From contig CAVPSU010000001.1 in assembly GCA_963708715.1 (NCBI GenBank), positions 1,984,001-2,048,000 on the forward strand: a stretch of 64,000 nucleotides of DNA, given 5' to 3'. Source of the stretch: DAIOEK01 sp963708715. Its GTDB lineage: Bacteria; Chloroflexota; Anaerolineae; Anaerolineales; Anaerolineaceae. The stretch's first letter is position 1, and every line of letters begins with the position of its first letter. A program made the translations under genes and the position numbers. Below are positions 8,072 through 17,063 of the stretch, piece by piece. The notes under the pieces were generated by a model, which was not told where the DNA came from, made no database searches, and saw only the letters and a list, made by a program, of their open reading frames with translations.

Positions 8072-9406
8072 TTAGTTTTGGATCACTACACCGGATAGAT
8101 CATGGACCATTGCGCCATCGATTCGAACATTGACGATCTCGCCATCCGGATGTTCTCCCGTTATGATCACCATTCCGTCAATTTCCGGTGCGTCCCGGTA
8201 TGATCTTCCCAGACTGATCCCATCGCCGCTTCCTTCGATCAGAACATCCATATTCTTTCCGACAAAGGATTGATTCTTCTCCAGTGAGATCTCCTGTTGA
8301 AGCAACATCAGTCGTTCCAGACGCTCTTCTTTCACTTCCTTTGGGATTGGGTCACCGAGAGATTCGCTGGCAGTTCCGGTTTCGAAAGAATAGGTGAACG
8401 CGCCAGCCCGGTCAAACCTCATCTCCTTGATGAAATCCAACAAGGTCTGGAACTCGGTTTCGGTTTCGCCTGGATATCCAACGATAAAAGTGGTCCGGAT
8501 CGCCAAATCAGGCATGGCGGTACGCATTTTTTGGATGGTTTTTCGGACCCAATCCACGTTATGGGGTCGATTCATCCTTTTAAGTGTATCCGGGTGACCA
8601 TGTTGAAGAGGAATATCGAGGTAATGCAGTATCTGCGATCGGGTAGCCATAAGGTCGATCAACCGATCCGTCACATAGCCGGGATAGGCATACATCACCC
8701 GAAGCCAGGGGAAAGCCAATTGTTCATGGGTGATGGCATCCAGGAGCTTACTCAATCCGTCTGCTATCCCGAGGTCACTGCCGTAATCGGTCGTATCCTG
8801 GGCGATCAAAATGATCTCCCTTGTTCCTTGATCTGATAGGAAGCGGACATCTCTCAATACCGAATCCATCGGCCGGCTGATTTGTGTCCCCTTAATTAAT
8901 GGTATGGCACAAAATGCGCAGGGACGTCGACACCCATCTGCAATTTTCACATAGGCACTCGCACCCTCGTGCGCGATCCGCAGAACATCGTCTGCACCGT
9001 CCTCGGACGGAGGGGCTTCTGGAATATGATACAAAGGGGTAGGTGAGGTACGTTTCTCCAGTGCCTGAACGAGCTGAACGATATCCATCCAGCTTCGTGT
9101 GCCGATCAGCCCGTCGATTCCTGGTAGCTGACGGGAAACCTGCTCTCGATAACGTTGAGTGAGACATCCTGCGGCTACCAGCAGTTGATTCTTCTTTTTC
9201 TTCCGCGAAAGGTCTCCCAGCACCTGGTAGGATTCTTCGCGTGCATCTCCGATAAACCCGCAGGTATTTACTACCACAATCCTGGCGCGGGAAGGATTTT
9301 CTTCCAATTCATATCCATTGTTTTCCAGTATCTGGGCCATCGATTGGGAATCAACCGAATTTTTTGCGCAGCCCAGTGAGACAATACTAAAACTGTTCGA
9401 TTTCAT
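8072..9406 (-). CDS. rimO: Ribosomal protein S12 methylthiotransferase RimO
   Basis: A 444-aa radical-SAM methylthiotransferase that thiomethylates an aspartate of ribosomal protein S12. The N-terminal UPF0004 domain carries the three cysteines of the auxiliary cluster (SLGCAKNSVDSQ, VVNTCGF, AAGCLTQRY), and the radical SAM CxxxCxxC motif is in RRPCAFCAIPLIKG. A TRAM domain closes the C-terminus. The GCAKNxVDS start favours RimO over MiaB. The frame is open upstream to 9703, but that part overlaps the previous gene in another frame; ATG 9406 follows AGGT and gives the normal family length. It lies 19 bp behind the RodZ-like gene and is probably co-transcribed with it. Confidence 0.95.
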   Translation of the reverse strand: MKSNSFSIVSLGCAKNSVDSQSMAQILENNGYELEENPSRARIVVVNTCGFIGDAREESYQVLGDLSRKKKKNQLLVAAGCLTQRYREQVSRQLPGIDGLIGTRSWMDIVQLVQALEKRTSPTPLYHIPEAPPSEDGADDVLRIAHEGASAYVKIADGCRRPCAFCAIPLIKGTQISRPMDSVLRDVRFLSDQGTREIILIAQDTTDYGSDLGIADGLSKLLDAITHEQLAFPWLRVMYAYPGYVTDRLIDLMATRSQILHYLDIPLQHGHPDTLKRMNRPHNVDWVRKTIQKMRTAMPDLAIRTTFIVGYPGETETEFQTLLDFIKEMRFDRAGAFTYSFETGTASESLGDPIPKEVKEERLERLMLLQQEISLEKNQSFVGKNMDVLIEGSGDGISLGRSYRDAPEIDGMVIITGEHPDGEIVNVRIDGAMVHDLSGVVIQN

Positions 9407-9425
9407 GGTTCTACCTGTAAGTGTG

Positions 9426-10853
9426 TTATGGAAGGAGAGTACCCTTTGGGGTATTCGTTGGTTTGGGCGTCGAAGTTGGCCACGGAGTCTTCGTATCCGT
9501 TGGAGTCCTTGTGGGAGGATAGGTGTTACTTGGACGTGGTGTTCGCGTGGGAACCAGTGTCTTGGTTGGTGTTGCTGTGGGAGTATGGGTTGGGGTGCCG
9601 TACACATCCTTACCGAAAACCAGGTGGATGACTTCTCCCACCACACCGGGGGAACCGAGATTTCGCTGATTATGGATGATCTGAACAGCGGCGGCATTTC
9701 CAACGATCAATTCGATCTGATTTTGCCCGTTAAATGAGTACGGATTTCCAGTGGTAATCCTGCCGTTGAATTCCGTTTTCCCATCGACTATGACCTGTAA
9801 ATAGGATCTTTGCAAAGCAACTACAAACACCTGGACAGGATAGCCACCTGGAGTGCCGGGAGTACCCGTGATGGCTTCAAAAGTGGCTGAACCAGTGGAT
9901 TGAATTATGATCGGATTTTCCGCAGCCGGGGTAGCTGTCTCCGGTTCGATCGTAAGGGTTTCTGCCTCAGGCGTAACTGTATCTGTGTGAATCAATATGT
10001 CAGAGATGGGTATTGCTGTGGTTGTGCGCTGGGCATTATTTTGATAGGACAGAATATTACTTCCCCCCCAAATCAGGGCAACCAGAGCAGCAATAATAAC
10101 TATTCCAACCAGAATCACGTCCAGGGAAAGAATACTATGGAGAACTCCATGCTGGACGAACTGGAACGGTTTTCGTTTGGATCGATTTTGTTCCTGCTCC
10201 TGCTGGTTTTCCTCACGTCGAGTTTGGAGTCCATCCGCATAGTGCAGTAAAATCTCGTCAATGTCCATATCCAGAAAACTGGCATAGTTCGCGATCATTC
10301 CTCTCCCTTGCACCGGGGAGGGTAAGTCATCGATGTTACCACTTTCGATGGCTCTCAGATAATGAGCGGGAATATGCGTATAGGTTTCGATATTCTCAAC
10401 CGTCAAACTAAGTCGTTCCCGTTGATCTCGCAAATTCTTGCCCAAAAGCAGAAAGGATTGATCGGCGGCGCTTATCGGACGAGATTCCTTATTGATCAGT
10501 ACAGCAGGTGATAAATTCTCTTCTGAGGAGTTCTTTCCAATCCGTGCTTTGGTTTTTCTGATGGAAGTGGATTCAACTTTGGGAGTCGGGGGTAATTCCT
10601 CTGGTATTTCAAGTATCACTTCACTCGGAGGATTCCAGATCAGTTGCAGTTGTTGCTCATCCAGACCAAGAAATGACCAGTAAAGCCGTATGAAACCTTT
10701 GGCTTGAACCGGAGAGGGCAACTCGGATAAGGCATCTCTTTCAATGGCATCCAGATATCCTTCGCGGACATGGATCGCGCGGGTCACTTGACCAAGCGAA
10801 AGTTTTTTCGCGGTCCGAGCCTGATGGATGATCTGTCCGATGGATTCACTCAT
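9426..10853 (-). CDS. RodZ-like double-HTH membrane protein
   Basis: A 475-aa protein with two RodZ-type helix-turn-helix domains (about 5-70 and 140-205; the second ends in LPSPVQGRGMIANYA), a charged linker, one membrane helix (about 243-265) and an outer DUF4115-like domain (YPVQVFVVALQRSYLQVIVDG onward). It finishes with a Thr/Pro/Lys-rich tail of about 50 residues. RodZ links MreB to the cell envelope; here the doubled HTH and long tail are unusual. Its start at 10853 (MSESIGQ) is fixed by a TACAAT 6 nt upstream and by domain boundaries, although the frame is open to 10886. rimO follows 19 bp later. Confidence 0.85.
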   Translation of the reverse strand: MSESIGQIIHQARTAKKLSLGQVTRAIHVREGYLDAIERDALSELPSPVQAKGFIRLYWSFLGLDEQQLQLIWNPPSEVILEIPEELPPTPKVESTSIRKTKARIGKNSSEENLSPAVLINKESRPISAADQSFLLLGKNLRDQRERLSLTVENIETYTHIPAHYLRAIESGNIDDLPSPVQGRGMIANYASFLDMDIDEILLHYADGLQTRREENQQEQEQNRSKRKPFQFVQHGVLHSILSLDVILVGIVIIAALVALIWGGSNILSYQNNAQRTTTAIPISDILIHTDTVTPEAETLTIEPETATPAAENPIIIQSTGSATFEAITGTPGTPGGYPVQVFVVALQRSYLQVIVDGKTEFNGRITTGNPYSFNGQNQIELIVGNAAAVQIIHNQRNLGSPGVVGEVIHLVFGKDVYGTPTHTPTATPTKTLVPTRTPRPSNTYPPTRTPTDTKTPWPTSTPKPTNTPKGTLLP

Positions 10854-10859
10854 GGGAAA

Positions 10860-10865
10860 ATTGTA
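10860..10865 (-). promoter_or_regulatory. -10 box placed for a leaderless transcript
   Basis: On the minus strand TACAAT ends 6 nt before the ATG of the RodZ-like gene, with no ribosome binding site between. This is the same geometry as at 6862 and 44175. Confidence 0.5.
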
Positions 10866-10883
10866 ACATGCCTGTTTATAAAG

Positions 10884-10922
10884 CACCCGGTCTGACCTGG
10901 ATTTCGCCTGTCAGACCGGGTG
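10884..10922 (-). terminator. Probable terminator of rplI
   Basis: A perfect 13-bp stem (CACCCGGTCTGAC) with a 13-nt loop lies between the rplI stop and the RodZ-like gene. The downstream T-run on the minus strand is short, so termination strength is uncertain. Confidence 0.65.
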
Positions 10923-10951
10923 AAGGGTTTTTGATGATTCAGTCGGTAAGG

Positions 10952-11527
10952 TTAGGCTTCTTCAGCAGGAGTATCATCAACGGGGACTTCGGCTACGGTT
11001 TCCTCAACAACAGGAACATCAACGGCTGGAGTCTCTTCCAAAGTAGTTTCAGGTACATATTCGACTGATTCTGCAATCGTCTCACCTTCGCGATGAACGA
11101 TCACCCGGACTTCGGGCATCAGATCCACGGTCAGGCGGACGTGAGCTTTTTTCTCACCCAGGGTGCGAATAGGCTCCACATCGATCTGGTGTCGTTCGAT
11201 AGAGATACCGGATTTGGCTTTAATTGCGTCTGCCATCATCTGAGGTGTAATGGAACCATACAGTTTACCGGTTTCTCCGGCTTTGGACGGGAATACGAGA
11301 ACGAGCTTCGCGAGCACTTCTGCCACACTACTCATTTCCTGGTTGAGCGCTGCTCGACTAATGGTCGCCTGCGCCCGAATGTGATCTGCCTGCTTCAATG
11401 CACCGGCGGTAGCCAGGACAGCCAGATTTTTTGGCAATAAAAAGTTACGGCCATAACCATCCGCTACTTTTTTTACGTCGCCAGCGCGACCTAATTTGTA
11501 GACATCTTTGAGAAGGAGAACTTTCAT
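10952..11527 (-). CDS. rplI: 50S ribosomal protein L9 with acidic C-terminal extension
   Basis: A 191-aa L9. The N-domain begins MKVLLLKDVYKLGRAGDVKK and contains GYGRNFLLPKNLAV, the classic L9 signature; the central helix and C-domain (LYGSITPQMMADAIKAK) follow. About 40 extra residues at the C-terminus are rich in Glu, Val, Pro and Thr (PAVDVPVVEETVAEVPVDD) and are not part of standard L9, which is around 148 aa. The ATG at 11527 is set by homology; the open frame upstream is spurious. The gene is divergent from uvrA and not linked to the usual rpsF-ssb-rpsR neighbours. Confidence 0.95.
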   Translation of the reverse strand: MKVLLLKDVYKLGRAGDVKKVADGYGRNFLLPKNLAVLATAGALKQADHIRAQATISRAALNQEMSSVAEVLAKLVLVFPSKAGETGKLYGSITPQMMADAIKAKSGISIERHQIDVEPIRTLGEKKAHVRLTVDLMPEVRVIVHREGETIAESVEYVPETTLEETPAVDVPVVEETVAEVPVDDTPAEEA

Positions 11528-11689
11528 GGTATCAAGCCCTTTCGAATTGGATACTCTGACATGAAGGGTACTACATATCAGGCGGGTGCAAGTATACCAT
11601 AGCTCATATGAATCGTTCGGTGAAACCTTGCCAGAACTGTCTGAAAGGCTTGGGTCTGCCTCCTTATACCAGCCACGATTTACCAATAC

Positions 11690-11726
11690 TTGCAAATCAG
11701 TTGGTTTATAGTACAATTGTTCTATA
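11690..11726 (+). promoter_or_regulatory. uvrA promoter overlapped by an SOS-like near-palindrome
   Basis: TTGCAA (11690-11695), 16 bp, then TACAAT (11712-11717). The -10 is buried in the 20-bp near-palindrome TATAGTACAATTGTTCTATA (11707-11726), which has one mismatched pair. Its core GTACAATTGTTC differs by one base from the Gram-positive LexA form GAACnnnnGTTC. Since uvrA is a common SOS gene, LexA control is a reasonable inference. A further TATAAT at 11758-11763 could be a second start. Confidence 0.5.
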
Positions 11727-11795
11727 TACGACCTCGCAATTCAAGCCAAGACCGGTTTATAATACAAGATTACATTTCAGTAATTGGGTGACTTT

Positions 11796-14711
11796 ATGAC
11801 ACAAAATTCCATTCGAGTGGTTGGCGCTCGCGAACATAACCTTAAAAATATCACTGTTGAGATCCCGCGAGATAAGCTGGTCGTTATTACTGGTTTGTCC
11901 GGCTCGGGGAAATCCTCTCTGGCGTTCGATACCATCTTTGCGGAGGGTCAGCGTCGGTATGTGGAATCCCTTTCTGCATATGCCCGCCAATTTCTGGGGC
12001 AGATGGACAAGCCTGATGTGGACTACATCGATGGGTTATCGCCGGCGGTTTCGATTGATCAGAAAGCCACTTCTCACAATCCCCGTTCTACTGTTGGAAC
12101 TGTCACTGAGATCTATGATTACCTTCGACTTTTATTCGCCCGGGTTGGTATCCCTCATTGCCCGATCTGCGGGCGGGAAGTGGTCAAACAATCCGCCCAG
12201 GAAATTGTGGATGCAGTCGAATCGCTCCCAGAGGGCAGCAAACTATTGGTCTTGGCGCCTGTTGTCCGCGGACGGAAAGGCACCTACCAGAATGTCTTCG
12301 ATGAGATCCGCAAAGCCGGTTTCACCCGCGTTCGAGCAGATGGAACGGTCTATTCGTTAGATGAAGAGATCACGATGGATCGTTATAAGATCCATACCAT
12401 TGAAGCCGTGGTGGATCGTTTGGTGATATCACGCGAAGGAACTGAAGATGACCTCATTGCATTCAGGACACGTCTGACAGATTCCATCGAAACTGCCCTC
12501 AAAGTGGGCGAAGGATATGTCACCATCCAAAACGTGACGATCGATCCTCCCTACGACTTGCCATATTCGGAACATCTTGCATGCCCTGAGCACGGTGTAT
12601 CCCTCCCGGAGATAGAACCGCGGACCTTTTCATTCAATACTCCTCACGGAGCCTGCCCGGAGTGCCAGGGGCTTGGTTCGAGACAGGAGATTGACCCCGA
12701 TCTGCTGATCCCTGACCGTGAGAAATCACTCAATGACGGCGCGATCGTTGCGATGGAATGGAATAATGCCCGTGAAGATGGCAAGTATTACTGGCAGATG
12801 CTGGAAGCGGTTGCCAAACACTTCCATATTGACTTGAATAAACCGATCGATGAACTGACCGATGAACAAGTCAAAGTGATCCTCTATGGGACAGGCGATC
12901 AGGAGATCAACATTCATTACCAGCGGGAAGATCGGTCAGCCAGTTATCGGACCACTTTCGAAGGCGTTATCGGCAATCTGATGCGCCGTTATCGCGAAAC
13001 CCAATCAGAATATATTCGCAACAAGATTTCGGAATACATGAGTAATAAACCCTGCCCGGTTTGCCACGGGAAGCGACTCCGACCCGAAGCGTTGGCAGTC
13101 ACTGTCAACGATGCGAATATTCTGCAGGTCACCGATTGGCCGATCAATCAGTCCCTGGAATGGATCCACGATCTGATGAAAGAGGATTCAGTACTTTCAA
13201 ACCGGCAGCGGATCATTTCTGAACGGATTTTGAAAGAAATCGAAGCCCGATTGGGTTTCCTGGTCAATGTCGGTTTGAACTATCTGACACTTCGCCGTTC
13301 GGCTGGATCCCTCTCCGGCGGGGAGGCGCAGCGCATCCGACTGGCTACCCAGATCGGTTCCCGGTTGATGGGAGTTCTTTACGTTTTGGACGAACCATCC
13401 ATTGGGCTTCATCCGCGCGACAATCGGCGTCTGCTCGATACTCTGAGAGGATTGAGAGACCTGGGTAATACTGTCCTGGTTGTTGAGCATGACGACGATA
13501 CCATTCGTTCTGCGGACTGGATCATAGACCTTGGTCCAGCCGCCGGAGTCAACGGAGGGTGGGTGGTGGCGGAAGGCACGATCGATACCATTCTCGCACA
13601 CCCTGAATCACTCACCGGGGCATACCTATCCGGCAGACTGCAGGTTCCCATACCAGAGAAGCGCCGGACCGGAAACGGGAAACATCTGACCATCCGGGGA
13701 GCAAGAGCGAACAATCTGAAGAATATCGATGTGGAAATACCTCTCGGAAAATTGGTCTGTATCACTGGTGTATCCGGCTCGGGTAAATCTACCCTGATGG
13801 TGGATGTTTTGTATGCCACCCTGGCGCGTGAATTGAATGGTGCTCATACCCAGGCAGGCGACCATGATAAGGTCGAGGGTGTGGAACTGCTCGACAAGAT
13901 CATCAATATTGACCAATCTCCCATCGGACGGACGCCCAGATCGAATCCGGGCACTTATTCCGGCATGTTTGATGAGATCCGCTCACTGTTTACGGAGATG
14001 CCCGAAAGCAAGATGCGCGGGTATAAAATGGGACGCTTCTCTTTCAACGTTCATGGCGGTCGTTGTGAAGCCTGCCAGGGACAGGGCCAATTGCGGATCG
14101 AGATGCAATTTCTACCGGACGTGTATGTTCCGTGCGATGTCTGTCACGGCGCTCGCTTCAACCGCGAGACACTGCAAGTGCACTTCAAAGGATTATCGAT
14201 AGCGGATATTTTGGATACTACGGTCGATTCCGGGTTGGAACTTTTCTCCGCCATCCCGCCGATCTATAACAAGCTGAAACTTCTTCAGGAAGTAGGATTG
14301 GGCTATATTAAGATCGGACAACCCGCTACTACCCTTTCAGGAGGAGAAGCACAGCGGGTCAAACTGGCAAAAGAACTATCCCGCCGGGCAACTGGTCGAA
14401 CTTTTTATGTATTGGATGAACCCTCGGTAGGGCTGCATGCGGCGGATGTGCACAAACTGATAGAAGTGTTGCAGCGTTTGGTTGATGCCGGAAACAGCGT
14501 ATTGATCATCGAGCACAATCTCGACATCATCAAGGTAGCCGATTACATCATCGATCTCGGTCCGGAAGGTGGCAATCAGGGCGGTGAGGTCATTGCCACC
14601 GGCACACCTGAAGAAATTTGTCAGAATCCAAAAAGCTATACCGGGACGTATTTGAAGAAATATTTGCACGAAAGGTCCAACCGGGCTGGGAAAATCCAAT
14701 CAGATAACTGA
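11796..14711 (+). CDS. uvrA: Excinuclease ABC subunit A
   Basis: A 971-aa UvrA of normal size, the damage-sensing ATPase of nucleotide excision repair that loads UvrB. Both ABC modules are complete: Walker A in GLSGSGKSSLAF and GVSGSGKSTLMVD, signatures AGSLSGGEAQRIRLATQI and TTLSGGEAQRVKLAKEL. Zinc-finger cysteine pairs are present (CPICGREV, CPECQGLG, CPVCHGKR, CEACQGQG with CDVCHGARF). ATG 11796 (MTQNSIRVVGAREHNLKN) is preferred to the TTG at 11784 because of GGGTG 6 nt upstream and family alignment. Its promoter overlaps an SOS-like palindrome. No terminator is obvious after the stop; 127 bp of non-coding sequence follow. Confidence 0.97.
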   Translation: MTQNSIRVVGAREHNLKNITVEIPRDKLVVITGLSGSGKSSLAFDTIFAEGQRRYVESLSAYARQFLGQMDKPDVDYIDGLSPAVSIDQKATSHNPRSTVGTVTEIYDYLRLLFARVGIPHCPICGREVVKQSAQEIVDAVESLPEGSKLLVLAPVVRGRKGTYQNVFDEIRKAGFTRVRADGTVYSLDEEITMDRYKIHTIEAVVDRLVISREGTEDDLIAFRTRLTDSIETALKVGEGYVTIQNVTIDPPYDLPYSEHLACPEHGVSLPEIEPRTFSFNTPHGACPECQGLGSRQEIDPDLLIPDREKSLNDGAIVAMEWNNAREDGKYYWQMLEAVAKHFHIDLNKPIDELTDEQVKVILYGTGDQEINIHYQREDRSASYRTTFEGVIGNLMRRYRETQSEYIRNKISEYMSNKPCPVCHGKRLRPEALAVTVNDANILQVTDWPINQSLEWIHDLMKEDSVLSNRQRIISERILKEIEARLGFLVNVGLNYLTLRRSAGSLSGGEAQRIRLATQIGSRLMGVLYVLDEPSIGLHPRDNRRLLDTLRGLRDLGNTVLVVEHDDDTIRSADWIIDLGPAAGVNGGWVVAEGTIDTILAHPESLTGAYLSGRLQVPIPEKRRTGNGKHLTIRGARANNLKNIDVEIPLGKLVCITGVSGSGKSTLMVDVLYATLARELNGAHTQAGDHDKVEGVELLDKIINIDQSPIGRTPRSNPGTYSGMFDEIRSLFTEMPESKMRGYKMGRFSFNVHGGRCEACQGQGQLRIEMQFLPDVYVPCDVCHGARFNRETLQVHFKGLSIADILDTTVDSGLELFSAIPPIYNKLKLLQEVGLGYIKIGQPATTLSGGEAQRVKLAKELSRRATGRTFYVLDEPSVGLHAADVHKLIEVLQRLVDAGNSVLIIEHNLDIIKVADYIIDLGPEGGNQGGEVIATGTPEEICQNPKSYTGTYLKKYLHERSNRAGKIQSDN

Positions 14712-14838
14712 CCTTTCCGATCTTATTTTACTGGAAACTGGATTGCCACGATTGCTGTGTGTGCTTATCTACACGTGATCTGGACATCTACTACGCGCAG
14801 GCGTTTGGAAAAACAGTGTCATCAGAATCGTAAGTGAG

Positions 14839-15550
14839 TTAGTGCGTATCATCCTGCCAGCCGACGAAATTGGTTGTCACACTATTCGGGCTTGGCAATT
14901 TGATCACCTTTTCATCAGCCATTCGCACCGACCAAACGTCGTCCAACCGGTTATACCCAACGATGGCACCACCGAAAGGTGGAATCCAACTAACTCCGAA
15001 ATGAAGTAAGTATTGCCCATCCGGCGACCAGGTCGGATTGATCGCCTGGGATGCCCCGTCTGACAATTCAATTATCCCTCCAGGTTGAGTGTCATATCCA
15101 TAGAGATCAGCTGTCGGACCAGATATGTTTCCGATGAAAGCCAAATATCTCTCCTCACCCGGCTGCCAGGCAACACTGTCATTTTGTTTGATTGCATAGT
15201 AGGCAAACGCTTTACTTCCGGTAGGGTTGGTCGCCAATTCATCCTGGATTACGTCGAGGAGATGTACGATTATTCTATGATCACCTGCCGGAAGTGGGGA
15301 CTCGACCAGATCCAGACCAGTCTCCGCTTGGGATACGACTGCAAATCTTTTACCATCTAGCGATATGGCATTGCGGAGGTCTATCAGACCGGGATCGATT
15401 TCCGATAATTGCGTTAATGCACTTCCATCCGGATTGCTTAGCCAAATACCATTAACAACACATAAGGTCTATCTAGCGAGAGAACGATCTATGCAGGCAC
15501 CGGCGTGAGTGTTGCTGGTGTGGAGGTGCAGGTTGGGCGAGTTCCCAAGG
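14839..15550 (-). pseudogene. Decayed TolB/PD40-type beta-propeller lipoprotein gene
   Basis: On the minus strand an open frame from about 15468 to 14839 encodes propeller-like blades (INPTWSPDGQYLLHFG, NAISLDGKRFAVVS, SNPDGSALTQLSE) but has no usable start codon: an in-frame TAG lies at 15469-15471. Just upstream, in a different frame, the minus strand encodes a Thr/Pro linker (TSTPATLTPVPA) ending in a stop at about 15490, as found after the lipobox of Anaerolineae lipoproteins. At least one frameshift or small deletion therefore separates linker and propeller. A shorter protein starting at TTG 15237 is possible but would lack a signal peptide and half of the blades. Confidence 0.6.
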
Positions 15551-15785
15551 TATTGCAGGAATGTCCGTGTCTGCAAGAGTAATTGGAGAGCGAGATGGTT
15601 TCAATTCGGGTTAGGATAACCGGCTTGAGAGCAACATGAAAAGTATGCAACCCGTAAATAAAACATAGGGTGGCTTGTTCATCCCACTTCCCTGATCCAC
15701 TTATAAACCACTTCTTTCATTATTAATAGCAAGCGGATGGGTGAAATGTCAGGTATCAGAAAACCTGCCGATTTCACACCAGTAG

Positions 15786-15797
15786 TAACTATAGTTA
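15786..15797. promoter_or_regulatory. 12-bp perfect palindrome upstream of the antiporter
   Basis: TAACTATAGTTA lies 38 bp before the antiporter start in the otherwise featureless stretch 15551-15834. It may be an operator for the antiporter/PII-like pair. No clear -35/-10 pair can be assigned. Confidence 0.3.
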
Positions 15798-15834
15798 TGG
15801 TACACTAACTGAAACCAACCGCTTGGAAGGAATT

Positions 15835-17052
15835 ATGTCGTCATTTCTACAACTGGCAGTGGTGCTTGTCGCCATCCTGATTTCGGCAAAATTGGCGGGA
15901 TATCTGGCTAAAAAAATTGGTCAACCATCAGTTCTGGGCGAATTGATCGTTGGATTGATTTTAGGTCCATCTCTGCTGGATATTACTCATCTTTCCTTTA
16001 TTACTGATTCACATCTCCCTGAAATCGTGATGCAGTTAGGTGAATTTGGTGTGTTAATGTTGATGTTCCTGGCTGGGATGGAGCTTCACATTAACGAACT
16101 CCGAAGCCAGATAAAGGTCAGCGCTCTTGCTGGATCGTTTGGTGTAGTATTTCCAATTCTCCTTGGTTGGGGCATAGGCACTTTATTTCACATGGATCAA
16201 CCCGCTGCCCTTTTCCTTGGACTGACGATGGGAGCTACATCAGTCTCGATCTCAGTTCAAACTCTGATGGAACTGAAAATGCTTCGAAGCAGGGTGGGAT
16301 TGGGACTTCTAGGAGCGGCGGTCTTCGATGATGTTCTTGTAATCGTCCTTCTTTCCATCTTCCTGGCACTAATTTCAGGTAGTGGAACACCCGCTGCGAT
16401 CATCTGGATATTTGTAAAAATTATCCTATTCATGGCTTTATCAGTTGGTCTGGGGATCTGGGTTTTGCCCAGAGTAGCTCATGCGGTAGACAAACTACCG
16501 ATTTCACAAGGTGTCCTAACACTCGCTCTGGTTGTGATGCTCATCTACGGAATCGGTGCGGAACTTATAGGCGGGATGGCAGCCATTACAGGTACATTTA
16601 TCGCCGGGTTGATGTTCTCACGCAACCCGGAAAAACAGAGACTTGAGTCCGGACTTTTGGCATTGGGTTATGGTTTCTTTATTCCTATCTTCTTTATTAG
16701 TATCGGTCTTTCACTCAATCTACGCGACCTGCAAATTGATGCATTGTGGTTGATGCTCGCGATCAGTGTCATTGGGATTCTCGGTAAGCTGATCGGTGCC
16801 GGTTTGGGAGCTAAACTAGCCGGTTTTAACAATCTCGAATTGATCCGGCTTGGCGCAGGTATGATCTCCAGGGGTGAGGTAGGATTGATTGTCGCCTCGG
16901 TGGGAATGTCGGCCAATCTCGTTGATCCGAATGAGTTTTCTGCGGTGGTTGGAATGGTGGTCATCACCACTATTGTCACCCCGCCGTTATTACGATCGCT
17001 ATTTCCAAGGAAGCATAACAACCTTGAGGTAGCTTCCCCTGAAAAGACCTGA
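15835..17052 (+). CDS. CPA2-family cation:proton antiporter (Kef/NapA type)
   Basis: A 405-aa membrane protein with about 12-13 segments and no C-terminal RCK/TrkA-N nucleotide-binding domain. Family marks are the N-terminal AKLAGYLAKKIGQPSVLGEL and GLILGPSLL, FGVLMLMFLAGMEL, and the central GAAVFDDVLVIVLLS, where the paired Asp residues are the expected ion-binding site of electrogenic members such as NapA. A GGAAGG ribosome site precedes ATG 15835; the TTG at 15823 would be read through that site. It very likely exchanges Na+ or K+ for H+. The gene ends on the TGA overlapping the upstream edge of a PII-like gene, suggesting that protein regulates it. Confidence 0.92.
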   Translation: MSSFLQLAVVLVAILISAKLAGYLAKKIGQPSVLGELIVGLILGPSLLDITHLSFITDSHLPEIVMQLGEFGVLMLMFLAGMELHINELRSQIKVSALAGSFGVVFPILLGWGIGTLFHMDQPAALFLGLTMGATSVSISVQTLMELKMLRSRVGLGLLGAAVFDDVLVIVLLSIFLALISGSGTPAAIIWIFVKIILFMALSVGLGIWVLPRVAHAVDKLPISQGVLTLALVVMLIYGIGAELIGGMAAITGTFIAGLMFSRNPEKQRLESGLLALGYGFFIPIFFISIGLSLNLRDLQIDALWLMLAISVIGILGKLIGAGLGAKLAGFNNLELIRLGAGMISRGEVGLIVASVGMSANLVDPNEFSAVVGMVVITTIVTPPLLRSLFPRKHNNLEVASPEKT

Positions 17053-17063
17053 TGGGAGGTCCT

